The position numbers and the translations under genes are program-made. The notes under the pieces were generated by a model. It was not told where the DNA came from, searched no databases, and saw only the letters and a program-made list of their open reading frames with translations. This document shows positions 1 through 8,280 of a stretch of 14,146 nt of DNA, piece after piece (within the stretch, counting starts at the first letter, position 1; each line of letters opens with the position of its first letter). Source of the stretch: an uncultured Saprospiraceae bacterium (GTDB lineage: Bacteria; Bacteroidota; Bacteroidia; Chitinophagales; Saprospiraceae); the NCBI GenBank assembly GCA_937921525.1, contig CAKZUM010000295.1, positions 1-14,146 on the forward strand. The letters run 5' to 3'.

Positions 1-93
1 AAGTCATTGATTCCTAGGATCTTCAGCTTTTTTGATTCCCGTAGCTAAGGCTACGAAAATCAAAAAGAGCTTCGCCCTAGCAATCAAGCACTT
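1..93. repeat. Long imperfect palindrome (REP/MITE-like), may continue past the left edge
   Basis: The segment folds back on itself around position 47. The tip is a perfect 6-bp stem (40-45 with 50-55, loop taag). Outward, 29-37 pairs with 58-66, AGCT at 25-28 pairs with 68-71, TTGATT at 7-12 pairs with 82-87, and the first bases pair with 90-93. It lies downstream of the minus-strand phosphatase gene, so it could act in 3' end formation. No coding potential is evident. The left limit is unknown because the window starts here. Confidence 0.75.
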
Positions 94-163
94 ACAACTA
101 ATATCAGACTACATTCTTAAACAACTTCTAAGTATTATCCAATGCCCAACTCTAAAAGGAAGA

Positions 164-778
164 CTACAAAACACCATATGCCTCCAATTCTTCACTTAAT
201 TGTTCAGCAGATTCAAAATGTATTGCGTTAATACCTATTGCCCTAGCAGCTTTGATGTTTCTGAGTGAATCATCAATAAATACCGCCGTTTCTGGATTTA
301 TTTGGTACCGGTCGAGTAGTAATTGATATATTTTAGGATCAGGTTTCTTTAAATTTTCTGCTCCAGAGACTAAGATGCCTTCAAATAATTGCAAAAAATC
401 AAAGGTTTCTAGCGCAATCGGAAAGGTTTCAGCTGACCAATTCGTTAAAGCGTACAAACGATGGTTGCCTTTTTTCTTCATAGACCTTAAAATATGGGCA
501 CTGCCTTCAATGGGACCACCTAGCATTTCTTCCCATCTATCCCAATAAGCATTTATTTCTTTCGTGTAATCAGGGTGTTTTGCGACCAAGAGTTGAATCC
601 CTTCTTTCCAAGTCCTTCCTGCATCTTGTGCCTCATTCCAGTCCATCGTACATACTTCATTAAGGAACCAATTCATTTTTTCCTCCTCCTCGAAGATTTT
701 ACGATAGAGGTTTTTAGGGTCCCATTTGATTAAAACATTTCCTAAATCCCAGATAACTGTTTCAATAGTCCTTTTCAT
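164..778 (-). CDS. HAD-superfamily phosphatase (subfamily IA-like)
   Basis: A 204-residue cytoplasmic protein of normal length for a HAD-IA hydrolase. All four HAD motifs are visible: motif I VIWDLGNVLI with the probable nucleophile Asp11 (the D-L-G-N form found in YihX-type sugar-phosphate phosphatases), motif II LTNWSAETF with Thr112, motif III KKPDPKIY with Lys145, and motif IV FIDDS with Asp169-Asp170 for magnesium. The helical cap lies at about residues 20-95. Family knowledge predicts hydrolysis of a small phosphate ester. The substrate cannot be read from sequence, and 2-haloacid dehalogenase-like activity is a less likely alternative. It is divergent from the lipoprotein gene across 49 bp, so both promoters must lie in or near that gap. 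The stop codon is TAG. Confidence 0.93.
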   Translation of the reverse strand: MKRTIETVIWDLGNVLIKWDPKNLYRKIFEEEEKMNWFLNEVCTMDWNEAQDAGRTWKEGIQLLVAKHPDYTKEINAYWDRWEEMLGGPIEGSAHILRSMKKKGNHRLYALTNWSAETFPIALETFDFLQLFEGILVSGAENLKKPDPKIYQLLLDRYQINPETAVFIDDSLRNIKAARAIGINAIHFESAEQLSEELEAYGVL

Positions 779-827
779 ATGATAATTTTACGTTTTATAA
801 GCGTTTCGGTAAATCCATATAATAACT

Positions 828-1559
828 ATGACTTATACTAAATACACTTTTCTTACTATTTTATTAGTAGTGATTCTTAGTAGTTGCGGTAAAATAAAGC
901 GATTCTTAGGCCCTAAAAAACCACCGACTACTTATTCTTCAGCTCCAGCTCCAGCAGCACAAAAGATTGCCAAATGGAATGTAGAAACTACCTATATTAT
1001 GGAGGACGTCACTCCAGCACTAGGCAATCGCATTATGAAGGAAGTCAGCTCAAAGATACTTAAAAATCCAAATGCTATCCGAGAATTAAGCATTGAAGAA
1101 TACAAAGAAGCAGGGCTTGATTATAATGCCACTTTCGGTTTTGCGATTCATCCTGACGAGGTATCATCTATATCAAAATTATCTAGTATTCAGCAAGTCA
1201 TTATGGATTTTTCGGAAAAGGAGATCGTTCCTTTAGAACTGATTAGTAATGTATTACGCTTTAAATCTGCTTATGGAGCGGCAGCGGCTTTTACCAGAAT
1301 TTATGGAGTTGCCCCAGCAAGAGCGATCATTACGATTGACGATGGTTCAAATGAAATAGTGACATCTACCACTAATGAAGCAGGGGAGTGGTTTGCAGAG
1401 GTTCGACAAAATCCAGAGCTGAGTAAACGCAATGGAATTGTATATGTCAAAATAGAGAATGGTAGCGTGGTGCAGTATCTGGCAATGAATATTTTAGATA
1501 GAAGTCAACGGAAAATTGTGCTTTCAGAAATTCCTCGAAACTCTATTTTATTACAGTAA
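828..1559 (+). CDS. Predicted lipoprotein of unknown function
   Basis: A 243-residue protein I do not recognise. The N-terminus has a hydrophobic segment followed by a lipobox LSSC with the lipidated cysteine at position 20, so it should be an SpII-processed lipoprotein. A low-complexity Pro/Ala/Ser linker follows at about 32-46. The rest looks globular: a mixed helical part (about 65-150), then a part rich in short strands (about 165-240) with ITIDDGSNE and TTNEAGEW. The latter resembles a small carboxypeptidase-regulatory-like or Ig-like beta fold, but this is only an impression. It converges with the gene at 1735-2292 and ends 10 bases before a large palindrome that could terminate both transcripts. 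Confidence 0.85.
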   Translation: MTYTKYTFLTILLVVILSSCGKIKRFLGPKKPPTTYSSAPAPAAQKIAKWNVETTYIMEDVTPALGNRIMKEVSSKILKNPNAIRELSIEEYKEAGLDYNATFGFAIHPDEVSSISKLSSIQQVIMDFSEKEIVPLELISNVLRFKSAYGAAAAFTRIYGVAPARAIITIDDGSNEIVTSTTNEAGEWFAEVRQNPELSKRNGIVYVKIENGSVVQYLAMNILDRSQRKIVLSEIPRNSILLQ

Positions 1560-1569
1560 TTATTTCACT

Positions 1570-1744
1570 AAGCTTAGGAATGGTTCATTAATAAATGTCA
1601 TTTTTATGCGCCGTTATTTTTTCTTTATGCAAGGCGAAAAACGTAGGCGATGCCTAGCATCGACGAGGCTTTTCAACGCAGCAGAAAGGAAAAATAACAA
1701 GTAGAAGAATGTACATTTATTATTGAACCATTCCTTATAAGCTT
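1570..1744. repeat. 175-bp palindromic element in a convergent gap, overlapping a gene end
   Basis: The outer arms 1570-1598 and 1713-1744 pair at 28 of 29 positions, with one 3-nt insertion. The inner arms (about 1613-1630 with 1680-1696) pair well with a few mismatches. The tip is a perfect 6-bp stem (1648-1653 with 1657-1662, loop cta). The right arm covers the stop codon and the last codons of the minus-strand gene ending at 1735. The element may be composite, an inner hairpin unit nested in an outer one. A bidirectional terminator role is plausible from its place between converging genes. The weak open frame at 1516-1704 crosses this palindrome and is not counted as a gene. Confidence 0.85.
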
Positions 1745-2292
1745 TTTTTAAAACGCATGGCATAAATCCGATCATCTAGTGTAGGACTAGGCTCATCGAA
1801 TAAAAAAAAGATGTGAATAGTGCCTCTCTCATCTCCATAAAGACTTAGGAAGCGACAATGTTTATAATTGGCAAAACTAGGCTTTGGCTTGAAATAGGCA
1901 ATACTTCCCCAGTCAGCATTAAAGTTCCTACTTAATTCGATGGAAGGCATCGTGTGAACCGTCACAGGTGTATCGTCTTCGTTAGGTGCAATAGAGGATA
2001 TAACTCGCATAAACTCTACGTGTGGTACTTGCGTAGAAGGAATATTTTCCTCATACGGAATAATTGTATATCGAATTTCTAATTTATCTTCTTTAGAATA
2101 TACTTGATGATCTATCTTCTGATAGTCGTTTTTCTTGACTCGTTTACTGGTGTACTTTCCTTCTGTAGGCTCAAAAATATCGATCTCTGTTTGATTCATT
2201 TTATGAAGCATCGATTTAGAGTACTTTATTTTTTGACCAAACAGATATGGTACACTTAATAAACCGATAACTACTATCAATACTTTTTTCAT
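1735..2292 (-). CDS. Small exported protein of unknown function
   Basis: I do not recognise a family. I start it at the ATG at 2292, not at the upstream ATG at 2334, because this gives a normal signal peptide at the N-terminus (MKKVLIVVIGLLSVPYLFGQ); the longer form would put 14 residues before it. The mature part (about 165 residues) is mostly polar with alternating strand-like segments, and contains HMPSIEL, WGSIAYFKP and HIFFLFDEP. It has no lipobox, no second membrane segment and only one Cys in the mature part. It lies 51 bases downstream of the LysM glucosaminidase gene on the same strand, so co-transcription and a cell-envelope role are likely but unproven. The final codons sit in the arm of the 1570-1744 palindrome. 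Confidence 0.8.
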   Translation of the reverse strand: MKKVLIVVIGLLSVPYLFGQKIKYSKSMLHKMNQTEIDIFEPTEGKYTSKRVKKNDYQKIDHQVYSKEDKLEIRYTIIPYEENIPSTQVPHVEFMRVISSIAPNEDDTPVTVHTMPSIELSRNFNADWGSIAYFKPKPSFANYKHCRFLSLYGDERGTIHIFFLFDEPSPTLDDRIYAMRFKKSL

Positions 2293-2343
2293 ATGCTTTT
2301 GAATATAGAAGTTTAAACGCATCAAAATACACATTTATTTTTC

Positions 2344-4101
2344 CTATCGTATAATCAACCGTACGCCTATATTGATTCTGTTATTTCTTAGTCCGTTCAT
2401 CCGCATTAGTTTTTCAGGAGACAGGTTATAAAGTTTAGCAATGCCATAGAGAGATTCCCCAGCTTTAACGGTATGATATTTTTGATTAGTTGTAACGGGT
2501 TGAAGTAAAACAGTCGTAACTGGTTGATTTATTTTATTTGATTTGGAAGTATTATACTCATCAATTGCGACACTACGGGGTGGGATAGCAGATTCTGTAG
2601 TTTGATATTCATTTCTATAGTTGGACCTTAATTCTGGACGTTGCTTTATTTTTCCTTTGTCTAATTTAATCCTTTCTCCTAGTGCAGGCTGACTTCCAAC
2701 AGGCATTCTATTTTTTGCATATAGTTCCGATAAGAGTAAGCCATAGCTTGCTGCAATATCTTCCATTGTTTCGGCAGTTTGTACGATATGGTATTTCTTG
2801 CCGTTTAAATAATTTTTTTTCTTGGCCTCTAAAAATACAGACATTCCCTCTTTCAGCATTTGGCCATTCTTTCTAATCCCTTCATTAAAGTTGATAATAT
2901 CTTTAACAGATACATTATATCGTTTGGCAATTGTTAAAGGGGAATCGCCAGATCTTGCAAAGACCACAATAGAGCCATTGATATAAGTATAGTCATCTGC
3001 AAAGTCATCTATACTCGTTTCTTCAGAAGCACCCAACCAACTATCGTCTTCTTGATAGGCAGTAGTGGATTCTTGATAAGTTGACTTACGTCTATTTTTA
3101 TTTGGGGCGGCGTAGGGCTGTTTTATGGGTTCTTTGTAGGCGCGGCGAGTAGATGTTGGGTAATCTGTTTTATATAAATCAGGATATTTTGAATCCATTG
3201 CATCTCTTGGATTCGATTGTCTTTTATTGGGCGCGTTACTATAAGAGGTAGGCCCATATCTTTCTGCTCTGGTCTGGTACGAAGTACGATTAGTTTCCTC
3301 ATAATCTCGACCTGCATAATTGTCATTGAGCTGTTCTTCTAATTCGCTTTTCCAAGAACCGTACTCTTCTGAATATTTAGATTTATGATCTGAAATATCT
3401 TCTTTTAAATCGGCTAATTGATCGTCTATATCAATTCTAGTTCGCCTTTCTTTTACTTTAATACGGTCTATTAATTGACCATCTTGATGATCAAAAGTGG
3501 AAGGAATGTCTTCCTTTATTTCATAGTCCGATTCATCAGCGATCTCTGTGTCATAACCTAAGGCGATATCATCATAAGCCGCTAGGTCATATTTTTCAAT
3601 CATATTGATTAAGGTGAGATCATAGGTTTCATTACTAGTATATCCCAGCTCCATCAATCGCTCTGCCCAAAGCACATAGTTGCTACTCTTGAGTTGGAAT
3701 AGAGATTTATAATACGGATCTTTCTTTAAAAGATTAGTATGTGCGATAAAGGAAGCTGCTGGATTATCATAGACCTTATAGCAGGCTTCAAATTTTTCGC
3801 CAGTAACAAAATCTTCCTCGGTCACTCGATGCTTTGGTCCTTTCCATTTTTTATTACAAAGTATTCCAAAGTGATTATTATGATCTATAGCTAATTCACT
3901 TCTACCGCCTTCCGATTCTAGTATGGCCTGAGCTAATTTAATACTAGCAGGATAACCAGTCCGTATCATTTCTTCGATGGCTATATCTTTGTATTCTTCT
4001 ACATAGGAGTTATAATGTACACCACCACAGGATTGTAGAAGATATAGAAGGGTAATAACGAAAGCTATTACAAAGGGTAAGGTAAATTTAAAGAGTTTCA
4101 T
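2344..4101 (-). CDS. Glucosaminidase (GH73-type) lipoprotein with three LysM repeats
   Basis: A 585-residue envelope protein predicted to cut the glycan strands of peptidoglycan. A hydrophobic N-terminus ends in a lipobox LLQSC with Cys25. The glucosaminidase domain (about 33-175) contains QAILESEGGRS, whose Glu62 fits the family's catalytic acid, and the following NNHFGILC loop. Next comes a long charged, Tyr/Ser/Arg-rich low-complexity linker (about 185-370). Three LysM peptidoglycan-binding repeats follow: about 383-425 (with SGDSPLTIAKRYNVS), about 437-481 (with TAETMEDIAASYGL, divergent) and about 542-584 (with YHTVKAGESLYGIAKLYNL, closest to consensus). The linker and the divergent middle LysM are the unusual parts. 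Such proteins act in cell separation or wall turnover. It probably leads a two-gene unit with the exported protein at 1735-2292. Confidence 0.93.
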   Translation of the reverse strand: MKLFKFTLPFVIAFVITLLYLLQSCGGVHYNSYVEEYKDIAIEEMIRTGYPASIKLAQAILESEGGRSELAIDHNNHFGILCNKKWKGPKHRVTEEDFVTGEKFEACYKVYDNPAASFIAHTNLLKKDPYYKSLFQLKSSNYVLWAERLMELGYTSNETYDLTLINMIEKYDLAAYDDIALGYDTEIADESDYEIKEDIPSTFDHQDGQLIDRIKVKERRTRIDIDDQLADLKEDISDHKSKYSEEYGSWKSELEEQLNDNYAGRDYEETNRTSYQTRAERYGPTSYSNAPNKRQSNPRDAMDSKYPDLYKTDYPTSTRRAYKEPIKQPYAAPNKNRRKSTYQESTTAYQEDDSWLGASEETSIDDFADDYTYINGSIVVFARSGDSPLTIAKRYNVSVKDIINFNEGIRKNGQMLKEGMSVFLEAKKKNYLNGKKYHIVQTAETMEDIAASYGLLLSELYAKNRMPVGSQPALGERIKLDKGKIKQRPELRSNYRNEYQTTESAIPPRSVAIDEYNTSKSNKINQPVTTVLLQPVTTNQKYHTVKAGESLYGIAKLYNLSPEKLMRMNGLRNNRINIGVRLIIR

Positions 4102-4380
4102 AGTATTCTAGTCTAAGTTTTAGAATAGAGAATTAGGGCAAACGAAAAGTCAAAATCGTAATAGGTAATTCATTGGAAAATGTTTGGGTCGATGGTTGAA
4201 GTTTGTAATTTCAACCTAATATTTTGAAAGTTTGTAACTTTCTTCCACTAATACATATTATAAAAACGACTTTTTGTTCGCCCTAATAGACTTGTTTAAA
4301 AATGTAGACTGAGATTAGCTAGGGCGGCAAATTTATTCCTAATTCACTTCCTAACCGAACTTACAGCTACAAAGGATTTA
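4102..4380. other. Non-coding gap with inverted repeats upstream of the glucosaminidase gene
   Basis: No coding frame is supported. The gap holds the inverted repeat 4132-4151/4268-4287, two hairpins within it, and a further 7-bp inverted repeat CGCCCTA (4279-4285) with TAGGGCG (4320-4326). The glucosaminidase promoter must lie here on the minus strand, but I see no convincing match to the Bacteroidota -33/-7 pattern. This is also the 3' side of the 1299-residue protein gene. Confidence 0.7.
4132..4287. repeat. Inverted-repeat element with two nested hairpins
   Basis: Terminal arms 4132-4151 and 4268-4287 are complementary at 18 of 20 positions, with weaker pairing continuing inward for about another 20 bases. 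Inside are two compact hairpins: GGTTGAA (4194-4200) with TTCAACC (4210-4216), and GAAAGTT (4226-4232) with AACTTTC (4236-4242). Both carry the word GTTTGTAA in or next to the loop. The layout resembles a small non-autonomous mobile element or a structured 5' leader of the glucosaminidase transcript. No target-site duplication was identified. Confidence 0.6.
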
Positions 4381-7300
4381 TTAATACTGTAAAGGATCAT
4401 GCCCAATTTTTGATTGATTCCTACGCCAAAGATTATAATCTAGTGAATTAATAATCCCATTTCCATCTCCATCTACCGAATCGTAAATGTTTAGTTCAGC
4501 ACTTTTATTAGTCCAATTATTATAATCTAAATTATTGATAATTCCATTCCCGTCATAGTCTCCGCTATACATTACTAATAGGCCATTGTAGGATTTTAGT
4601 TGAGAGAATCCTGCCGCCTGACTAGGTGCTACTGTAAAATTGTACAATTCATTTTCATAAGGCTTGTTGGACATAACCGCAATATGACTTCTATGATGAA
4701 TAGAAAAATAAGTCTGATTATTAGTAACAGGGATTCCCATATTTCCTTGTAGATCAACTAAGAATCCTTCATTATTAACAAAACCAGCAGTCTGTTCTAT
4801 TATCTCTCCTGCTGGAGTTCTAGTGGCCACTAAAACCCAATCCACTACATTATTAGGCAAAGAAGTTACTGATTCTGTTCCCATGTAATACCATGGGGCA
4901 GAAGAGTAAGGCTGTTGGAGAGGTAGTAAGCCCTTATTTTTTAAGGTCTCACTTAATTTATTGGTTAGGGTATCCAAAAATCCTTCTAAATATACTTTTG
5001 CCTGTATCCTGTCCTTATTAGGTTCTACAATCTCTATTGTATAATCTTCTACCTCCCCGAAGTAACTACCACAAGGATCTGCTGGTACTTGGTCACCATA
5101 AATCACCCTAACTCTAAGCCGTGTTAAGCCTGCTTCAGCTGTCTCAGGGATAATTATTGTTCCACTACTCGAATTATTAACTGTTTCTATGGAAGACATA
5201 ATGATTCTCTCATTTTCATCAAAATTACCATCTACATTATAATCTAGCCAAGCATAGATTCTATCTAAATCAAAAAATTGATTAAGCTGGACATTTAAAA
5301 GATAGGAACTATCCTTTTTCAAACTTGTAGTAATATTTGTGAAATCACTATAGGCTGTTTTATCAGACAAATTATTAAGGGTATTTACTTGAACATTTCT
5401 AATCCAATCAACAGTTGTTCCTTCTGTTCCTTCAGCAGAACAATAAACGATGCTTTCTTCATCAGATTCTACAATCTCTATTGTATAATCTTCTACTTCC
5501 CCGAAGTAACTACCACAAGGATCTGCTGGTACTTGGTCACCAAAAATCACCCTAACTCTAAGCCGTGTTAAGCCTGCTTCAGCTGTCTCAGGGATAATTA
5601 TTGTTCCACTACTCGAATTATTAACTGTTTCTATGGAAGACATAATGATTCTCTCGTTTTCATCAAAATTACCATCTACATTATAATCTAACCAAGCATA
5701 GATTCTGTCTAAATCAAAAGATTCATTAAGCTGGACATTTAAAAGATAGGAACTATCCTTTTTCAAACTTGTAGTAATATTTGTGAAATCACTATAAGCT
5801 GTTTTATCAGACAAATTATTAAGGGTATTTACTTGAACATTTCTAATCCAATCAGCAGTTGTTCCTTCTGTACCCTCAGCAGAACAATAAACGATGTTTT
5901 CTTCACATGTACACGAATCTGTATAATACTTAGAAACCGAGCCATCTTCGCGTTCCTCACAAGGCTGACCAATTAGTGAATCATCGAAATTTGGACAATT
6001 ATCATATTCATCACAAACGCCGTCATTATCCGAATCAGATGCACCCTCAGCACAAACAATAGTAGTCAATGACGCTTCAAATATCCCTCGACCATAAGTT
6101 CCTACTCGAAGTAAATTGCCAGAATAATTAATCTCAATATCCTCCACCATTGTGTGCGGTAATGTTCCTATCTCAACCCAATTTGCTAAACTATTATCTC
6201 TATAAAATACCCCCGTATTCGTTCCAACAAAAATACCGCCTGGTCGTTCTTTGTACATTTCAATAGCACCTATAGAATAGTTAGGTAAGTTATCACTTAT
6301 ATCCGTCCAACTACTTCCTGCATCTGTAGACTTAAATACTTTATTTCTTTCTCCTATACTACCATTACTAACGTAGATGGTATTCATATCAAATGGGTCT
6401 ACCTCTATATCTGTAATAAAGTTAATACCTGGAATTGTCTTTGTCGCCCATGCCGTTCCATTTATATTTTTAACATATAGATTCCTTGTTCCCGCAGCAT
6501 ATATTCGATTAGAATTAGACGGTGCAATTGCAACGTGCTGTAGATTACTAGCATCTAAAACAGGGCTTATTTGAGACCAAGAGTCTCCTCTATCTAAAGA
6601 TTCATATACATTAAGATAACCTGCTATAATACGGCTGGGATTATTTGGGTCTAGCCTAAAAGGTGTTTCCCAAGCTCCTCTTCCTCCATTACCAAAGGGT
6701 GCAATATCTGTATTTACTCCTTGATACCACCTCTGCATTCCTCCTAATTGATAGGTCCAATACCGAATCTCATGATCTGTAGGATCTATAGCTTGGGTCA
6801 TGCCATCACCAGTAGGCGCATATTCTTTCCACACTCTATCTATATCCCTAAAAATGTTACCATTATCTTGAGACCCTCCTCCTATCACACTGGTATTTGT
6901 TTGGGCAACTGCTATATCATAAAACTGAGTAATTGCCAAGCCATTAGATAAATCCTCGAACTGATTTGAACTAATTGAATATCTAAAAAGACCACCATCG
7001 TTACATATATAAATATAATTTGGTTCTAGTGGATTGGCAAACATATTGCGCTGATCTACATGTATTAAAGGTAAATTATTTTCTCCTAACCAATTTGAAA
7101 TAGGATAGAAAGAGTCAGCATCATTATCCGAACGGAATATTTCGATATTTCCGACTATCATGACATCAGGGTCATTAGGTGCGAAAATGAATACCGTATT
7201 ATTTTCTGGTAAAAAATACGATCGGTTTTCAAAAGAATTTCCGCTATTATAAGACTTCAACATTTTATTGTCGTATCGAATATATACTCGTTCTGGATCT

Positions 7301-8280
7301 GATTGACTCACTGCAATGAGGACTCCTGAATTACCTACATCTCGAAGTAGGTTGAATGTATTTCCTCCATTCGTACTTTTTAAAAATTCTCCATTTAAAC
7401 CACCTTGATATAAAATACTGGAATCGTTGGGTTTGAAACGAATACTATTTGTTTGAATATTATTCACTTTCTCAACTGTTGAAAAACCATCAGTTGTTTT
7501 ATAAAGTCCGTCTTGAGTAGCTACAAATATTAAATCAGGATTATCAGGGCTTATGGCCATTTCATAAATTCTAATATCTTGTGCTAGATCAAACGTAAGT
7601 GCAGTCGGTTCCCAAGTTAACCCCTCATCATTCGATTGATACACCCCAATCCCCCCGGGACCATACCATACATGATCGCTTACAGCAATATAAATAGTGG
7701 AAGGTCTATTCGGATGAACCAAAATAGAACTAACTGCCAGATAAGGTAAATCATCACCTAATGGAATATATGACTGTCCTCCATCTTCTGTTTTCCAAAT
7801 GCCTCCCATAGCGGCACCAACATAAAAAGTAGAAGAATTCGTAGGATGGAATCCAACAGAAGTAGTTCGCCCCAATCCTATTTGTCCAACAATATAATTT
7901 CGATGAGAAATATTATTCCACTCTATTTGATCGTAAACATTCTGAGAACGGTTTCTACTCTTACTCCCAACTGTACTTTGTACTTCTAACGTCCCCAATT
8001 GTCCATCTTGAGTAAGTCGCTTTTGCCAAAAAGATTTCCACCGCATATACTTTACAAATTCACCATCCCTATGAGTACCTTGCGTTAACTCCAAGAAACT
8101 TTTATTTGGGTGCTTTTCTGTAAAGTAGGTATCTGCTTTTTTTGTAATTATGGCAAAATCGTTAGAAGAATGTAGTATCTCTTTTAAACTATTTTGGGCA
8201 AATAATCCCTCACCTAGAATACTAACTATCACAGTAAAAAGAACAATAACTGAGTATTTTAATTGAGTCGTATTGAACAT
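4381..8280 (-). CDS. Giant secreted protein: Asp-box propeller, TSP3 repeat, two GEVED domains, dockerin-like C-terminus
   Basis: A 1299-residue protein. A signal peptide covers about 1-29 (ending GLFAQ). Residues 130-735 form a sortilin/VPS10-like beta-propeller region with about seven Asp-box motifs, for example KTEDGGQSY (163), QSNDEGLTW (215), ESLDRGDSW (560) and KSTDAGSSW (650). A calcium-binding thrombospondin type 3 segment, DSDNDGVCDEYDNCP, starts at 749. Two GEVED domains follow at 796-938 and 944-1086, with 139 of 143 residues identical. The C-terminal module (about 1088-1299) contains VVDWVLVATR and HHRSHIAVMS and ends in two dockerin/EF-hand-like loops, D1241-YDGNGIINNL-D1252 and D1270-GDGNGIINSL-D1281. 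Such proteins are extracellular or surface adhesin/enzyme-like factors in Bacteroidota. No catalytic site is evident, so sialidase activity should not be assumed. I see no type IX secretion C-terminal sorting domain. The gene stands alone. Confidence 0.92.
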   Translation of the reverse strand: MFNTTQLKYSVIVLFTVIVSILGEGLFAQNSLKEILHSSNDFAIITKKADTYFTEKHPNKSFLELTQGTHRDGEFVKYMRWKSFWQKRLTQDGQLGTLEVQSTVGSKSRNRSQNVYDQIEWNNISHRNYIVGQIGLGRTTSVGFHPTNSSTFYVGAAMGGIWKTEDGGQSYIPLGDDLPYLAVSSILVHPNRPSTIYIAVSDHVWYGPGGIGVYQSNDEGLTWEPTALTFDLAQDIRIYEMAISPDNPDLIFVATQDGLYKTTDGFSTVEKVNNIQTNSIRFKPNDSSILYQGGLNGEFLKSTNGGNTFNLLRDVGNSGVLIAVSQSDPERVYIRYDNKMLKSYNSGNSFENRSYFLPENNTVFIFAPNDPDVMIVGNIEIFRSDNDADSFYPISNWLGENNLPLIHVDQRNMFANPLEPNYIYICNDGGLFRYSISSNQFEDLSNGLAITQFYDIAVAQTNTSVIGGGSQDNGNIFRDIDRVWKEYAPTGDGMTQAIDPTDHEIRYWTYQLGGMQRWYQGVNTDIAPFGNGGRGAWETPFRLDPNNPSRIIAGYLNVYESLDRGDSWSQISPVLDASNLQHVAIAPSNSNRIYAAGTRNLYVKNINGTAWATKTIPGINFITDIEVDPFDMNTIYVSNGSIGERNKVFKSTDAGSSWTDISDNLPNYSIGAIEMYKERPGGIFVGTNTGVFYRDNSLANWVEIGTLPHTMVEDIEINYSGNLLRVGTYGRGIFEASLTTIVCAEGASDSDNDGVCDEYDNCPNFDDSLIGQPCEEREDGSVSKYYTDSCTCEENIVYCSAEGTEGTTADWIRNVQVNTLNNLSDKTAYSDFTNITTSLKKDSSYLLNVQLNESFDLDRIYAWLDYNVDGNFDENERIIMSSIETVNNSSSGTIIIPETAEAGLTRLRVRVIFGDQVPADPCGSYFGEVEDYTIEIVESDEESIVYCSAEGTEGTTVDWIRNVQVNTLNNLSDKTAYSDFTNITTSLKKDSSYLLNVQLNQFFDLDRIYAWLDYNVDGNFDENERIIMSSIETVNNSSSGTIIIPETAEAGLTRLRVRVIYGDQVPADPCGSYFGEVEDYTIEIVEPNKDRIQAKVYLEGFLDTLTNKLSETLKNKGLLPLQQPYSSAPWYYMGTESVTSLPNNVVDWVLVATRTPAGEIIEQTAGFVNNEGFLVDLQGNMGIPVTNNQTYFSIHHRSHIAVMSNKPYENELYNFTVAPSQAAGFSQLKSYNGLLVMYSGDYDGNGIINNLDYNNWTNKSAELNIYDSVDGDGNGIINSLDYNLWRRNQSKIGHDPLQY
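5023..5451 (-). repeat. Tandem GEVED repeat, second copy (residues 944-1086)
   Basis: This is the second of two adjacent 429-bp units, offset by 444 bp from the first. Reading both by eye I find about 11 base differences. The four changed residues are A809/V957, E853/Q1001, S854/F1002 and F913/Y1061. Both copies keep the characteristic D-Y-N-V-D-G and G-E-V-E-D-Y motifs of the domain. Confidence 0.92.
5467..5895 (-). repeat. Tandem GEVED repeat, first copy (residues 796-938)
   Basis: First unit of the in-frame duplication, directly after the TSP3 segment. It is separated from the second unit by five residues (SDEES). A nearly identical DNA sequence over 429 bp, including synonymous positions, indicates recent duplication or ongoing gene conversion. 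Confidence 0.92.

Noticed and set aside
1516..1704. Plus-strand open frame of 62 codons overlapping the lipoprotein gene end
   Set aside because: It overlaps the 3' end of a better-supported gene and runs through both arms of a palindrome; composition and lack of any recognisable motif indicate a chance frame.
2293..2334. Upstream ATG extending the exported protein by 14 residues
   Set aside because: It would place MCILMRLNFYIQKH before a standard signal peptide; the ATG at 2292 gives a normal export signal.
4381..8280. Sialidase annotation for the giant protein based on Asp boxes
   Set aside because: Asp boxes are structural and shared with sortilin/VPS10-like propellers; I could not identify the arginine triad or Tyr/Glu pair of sialidases.
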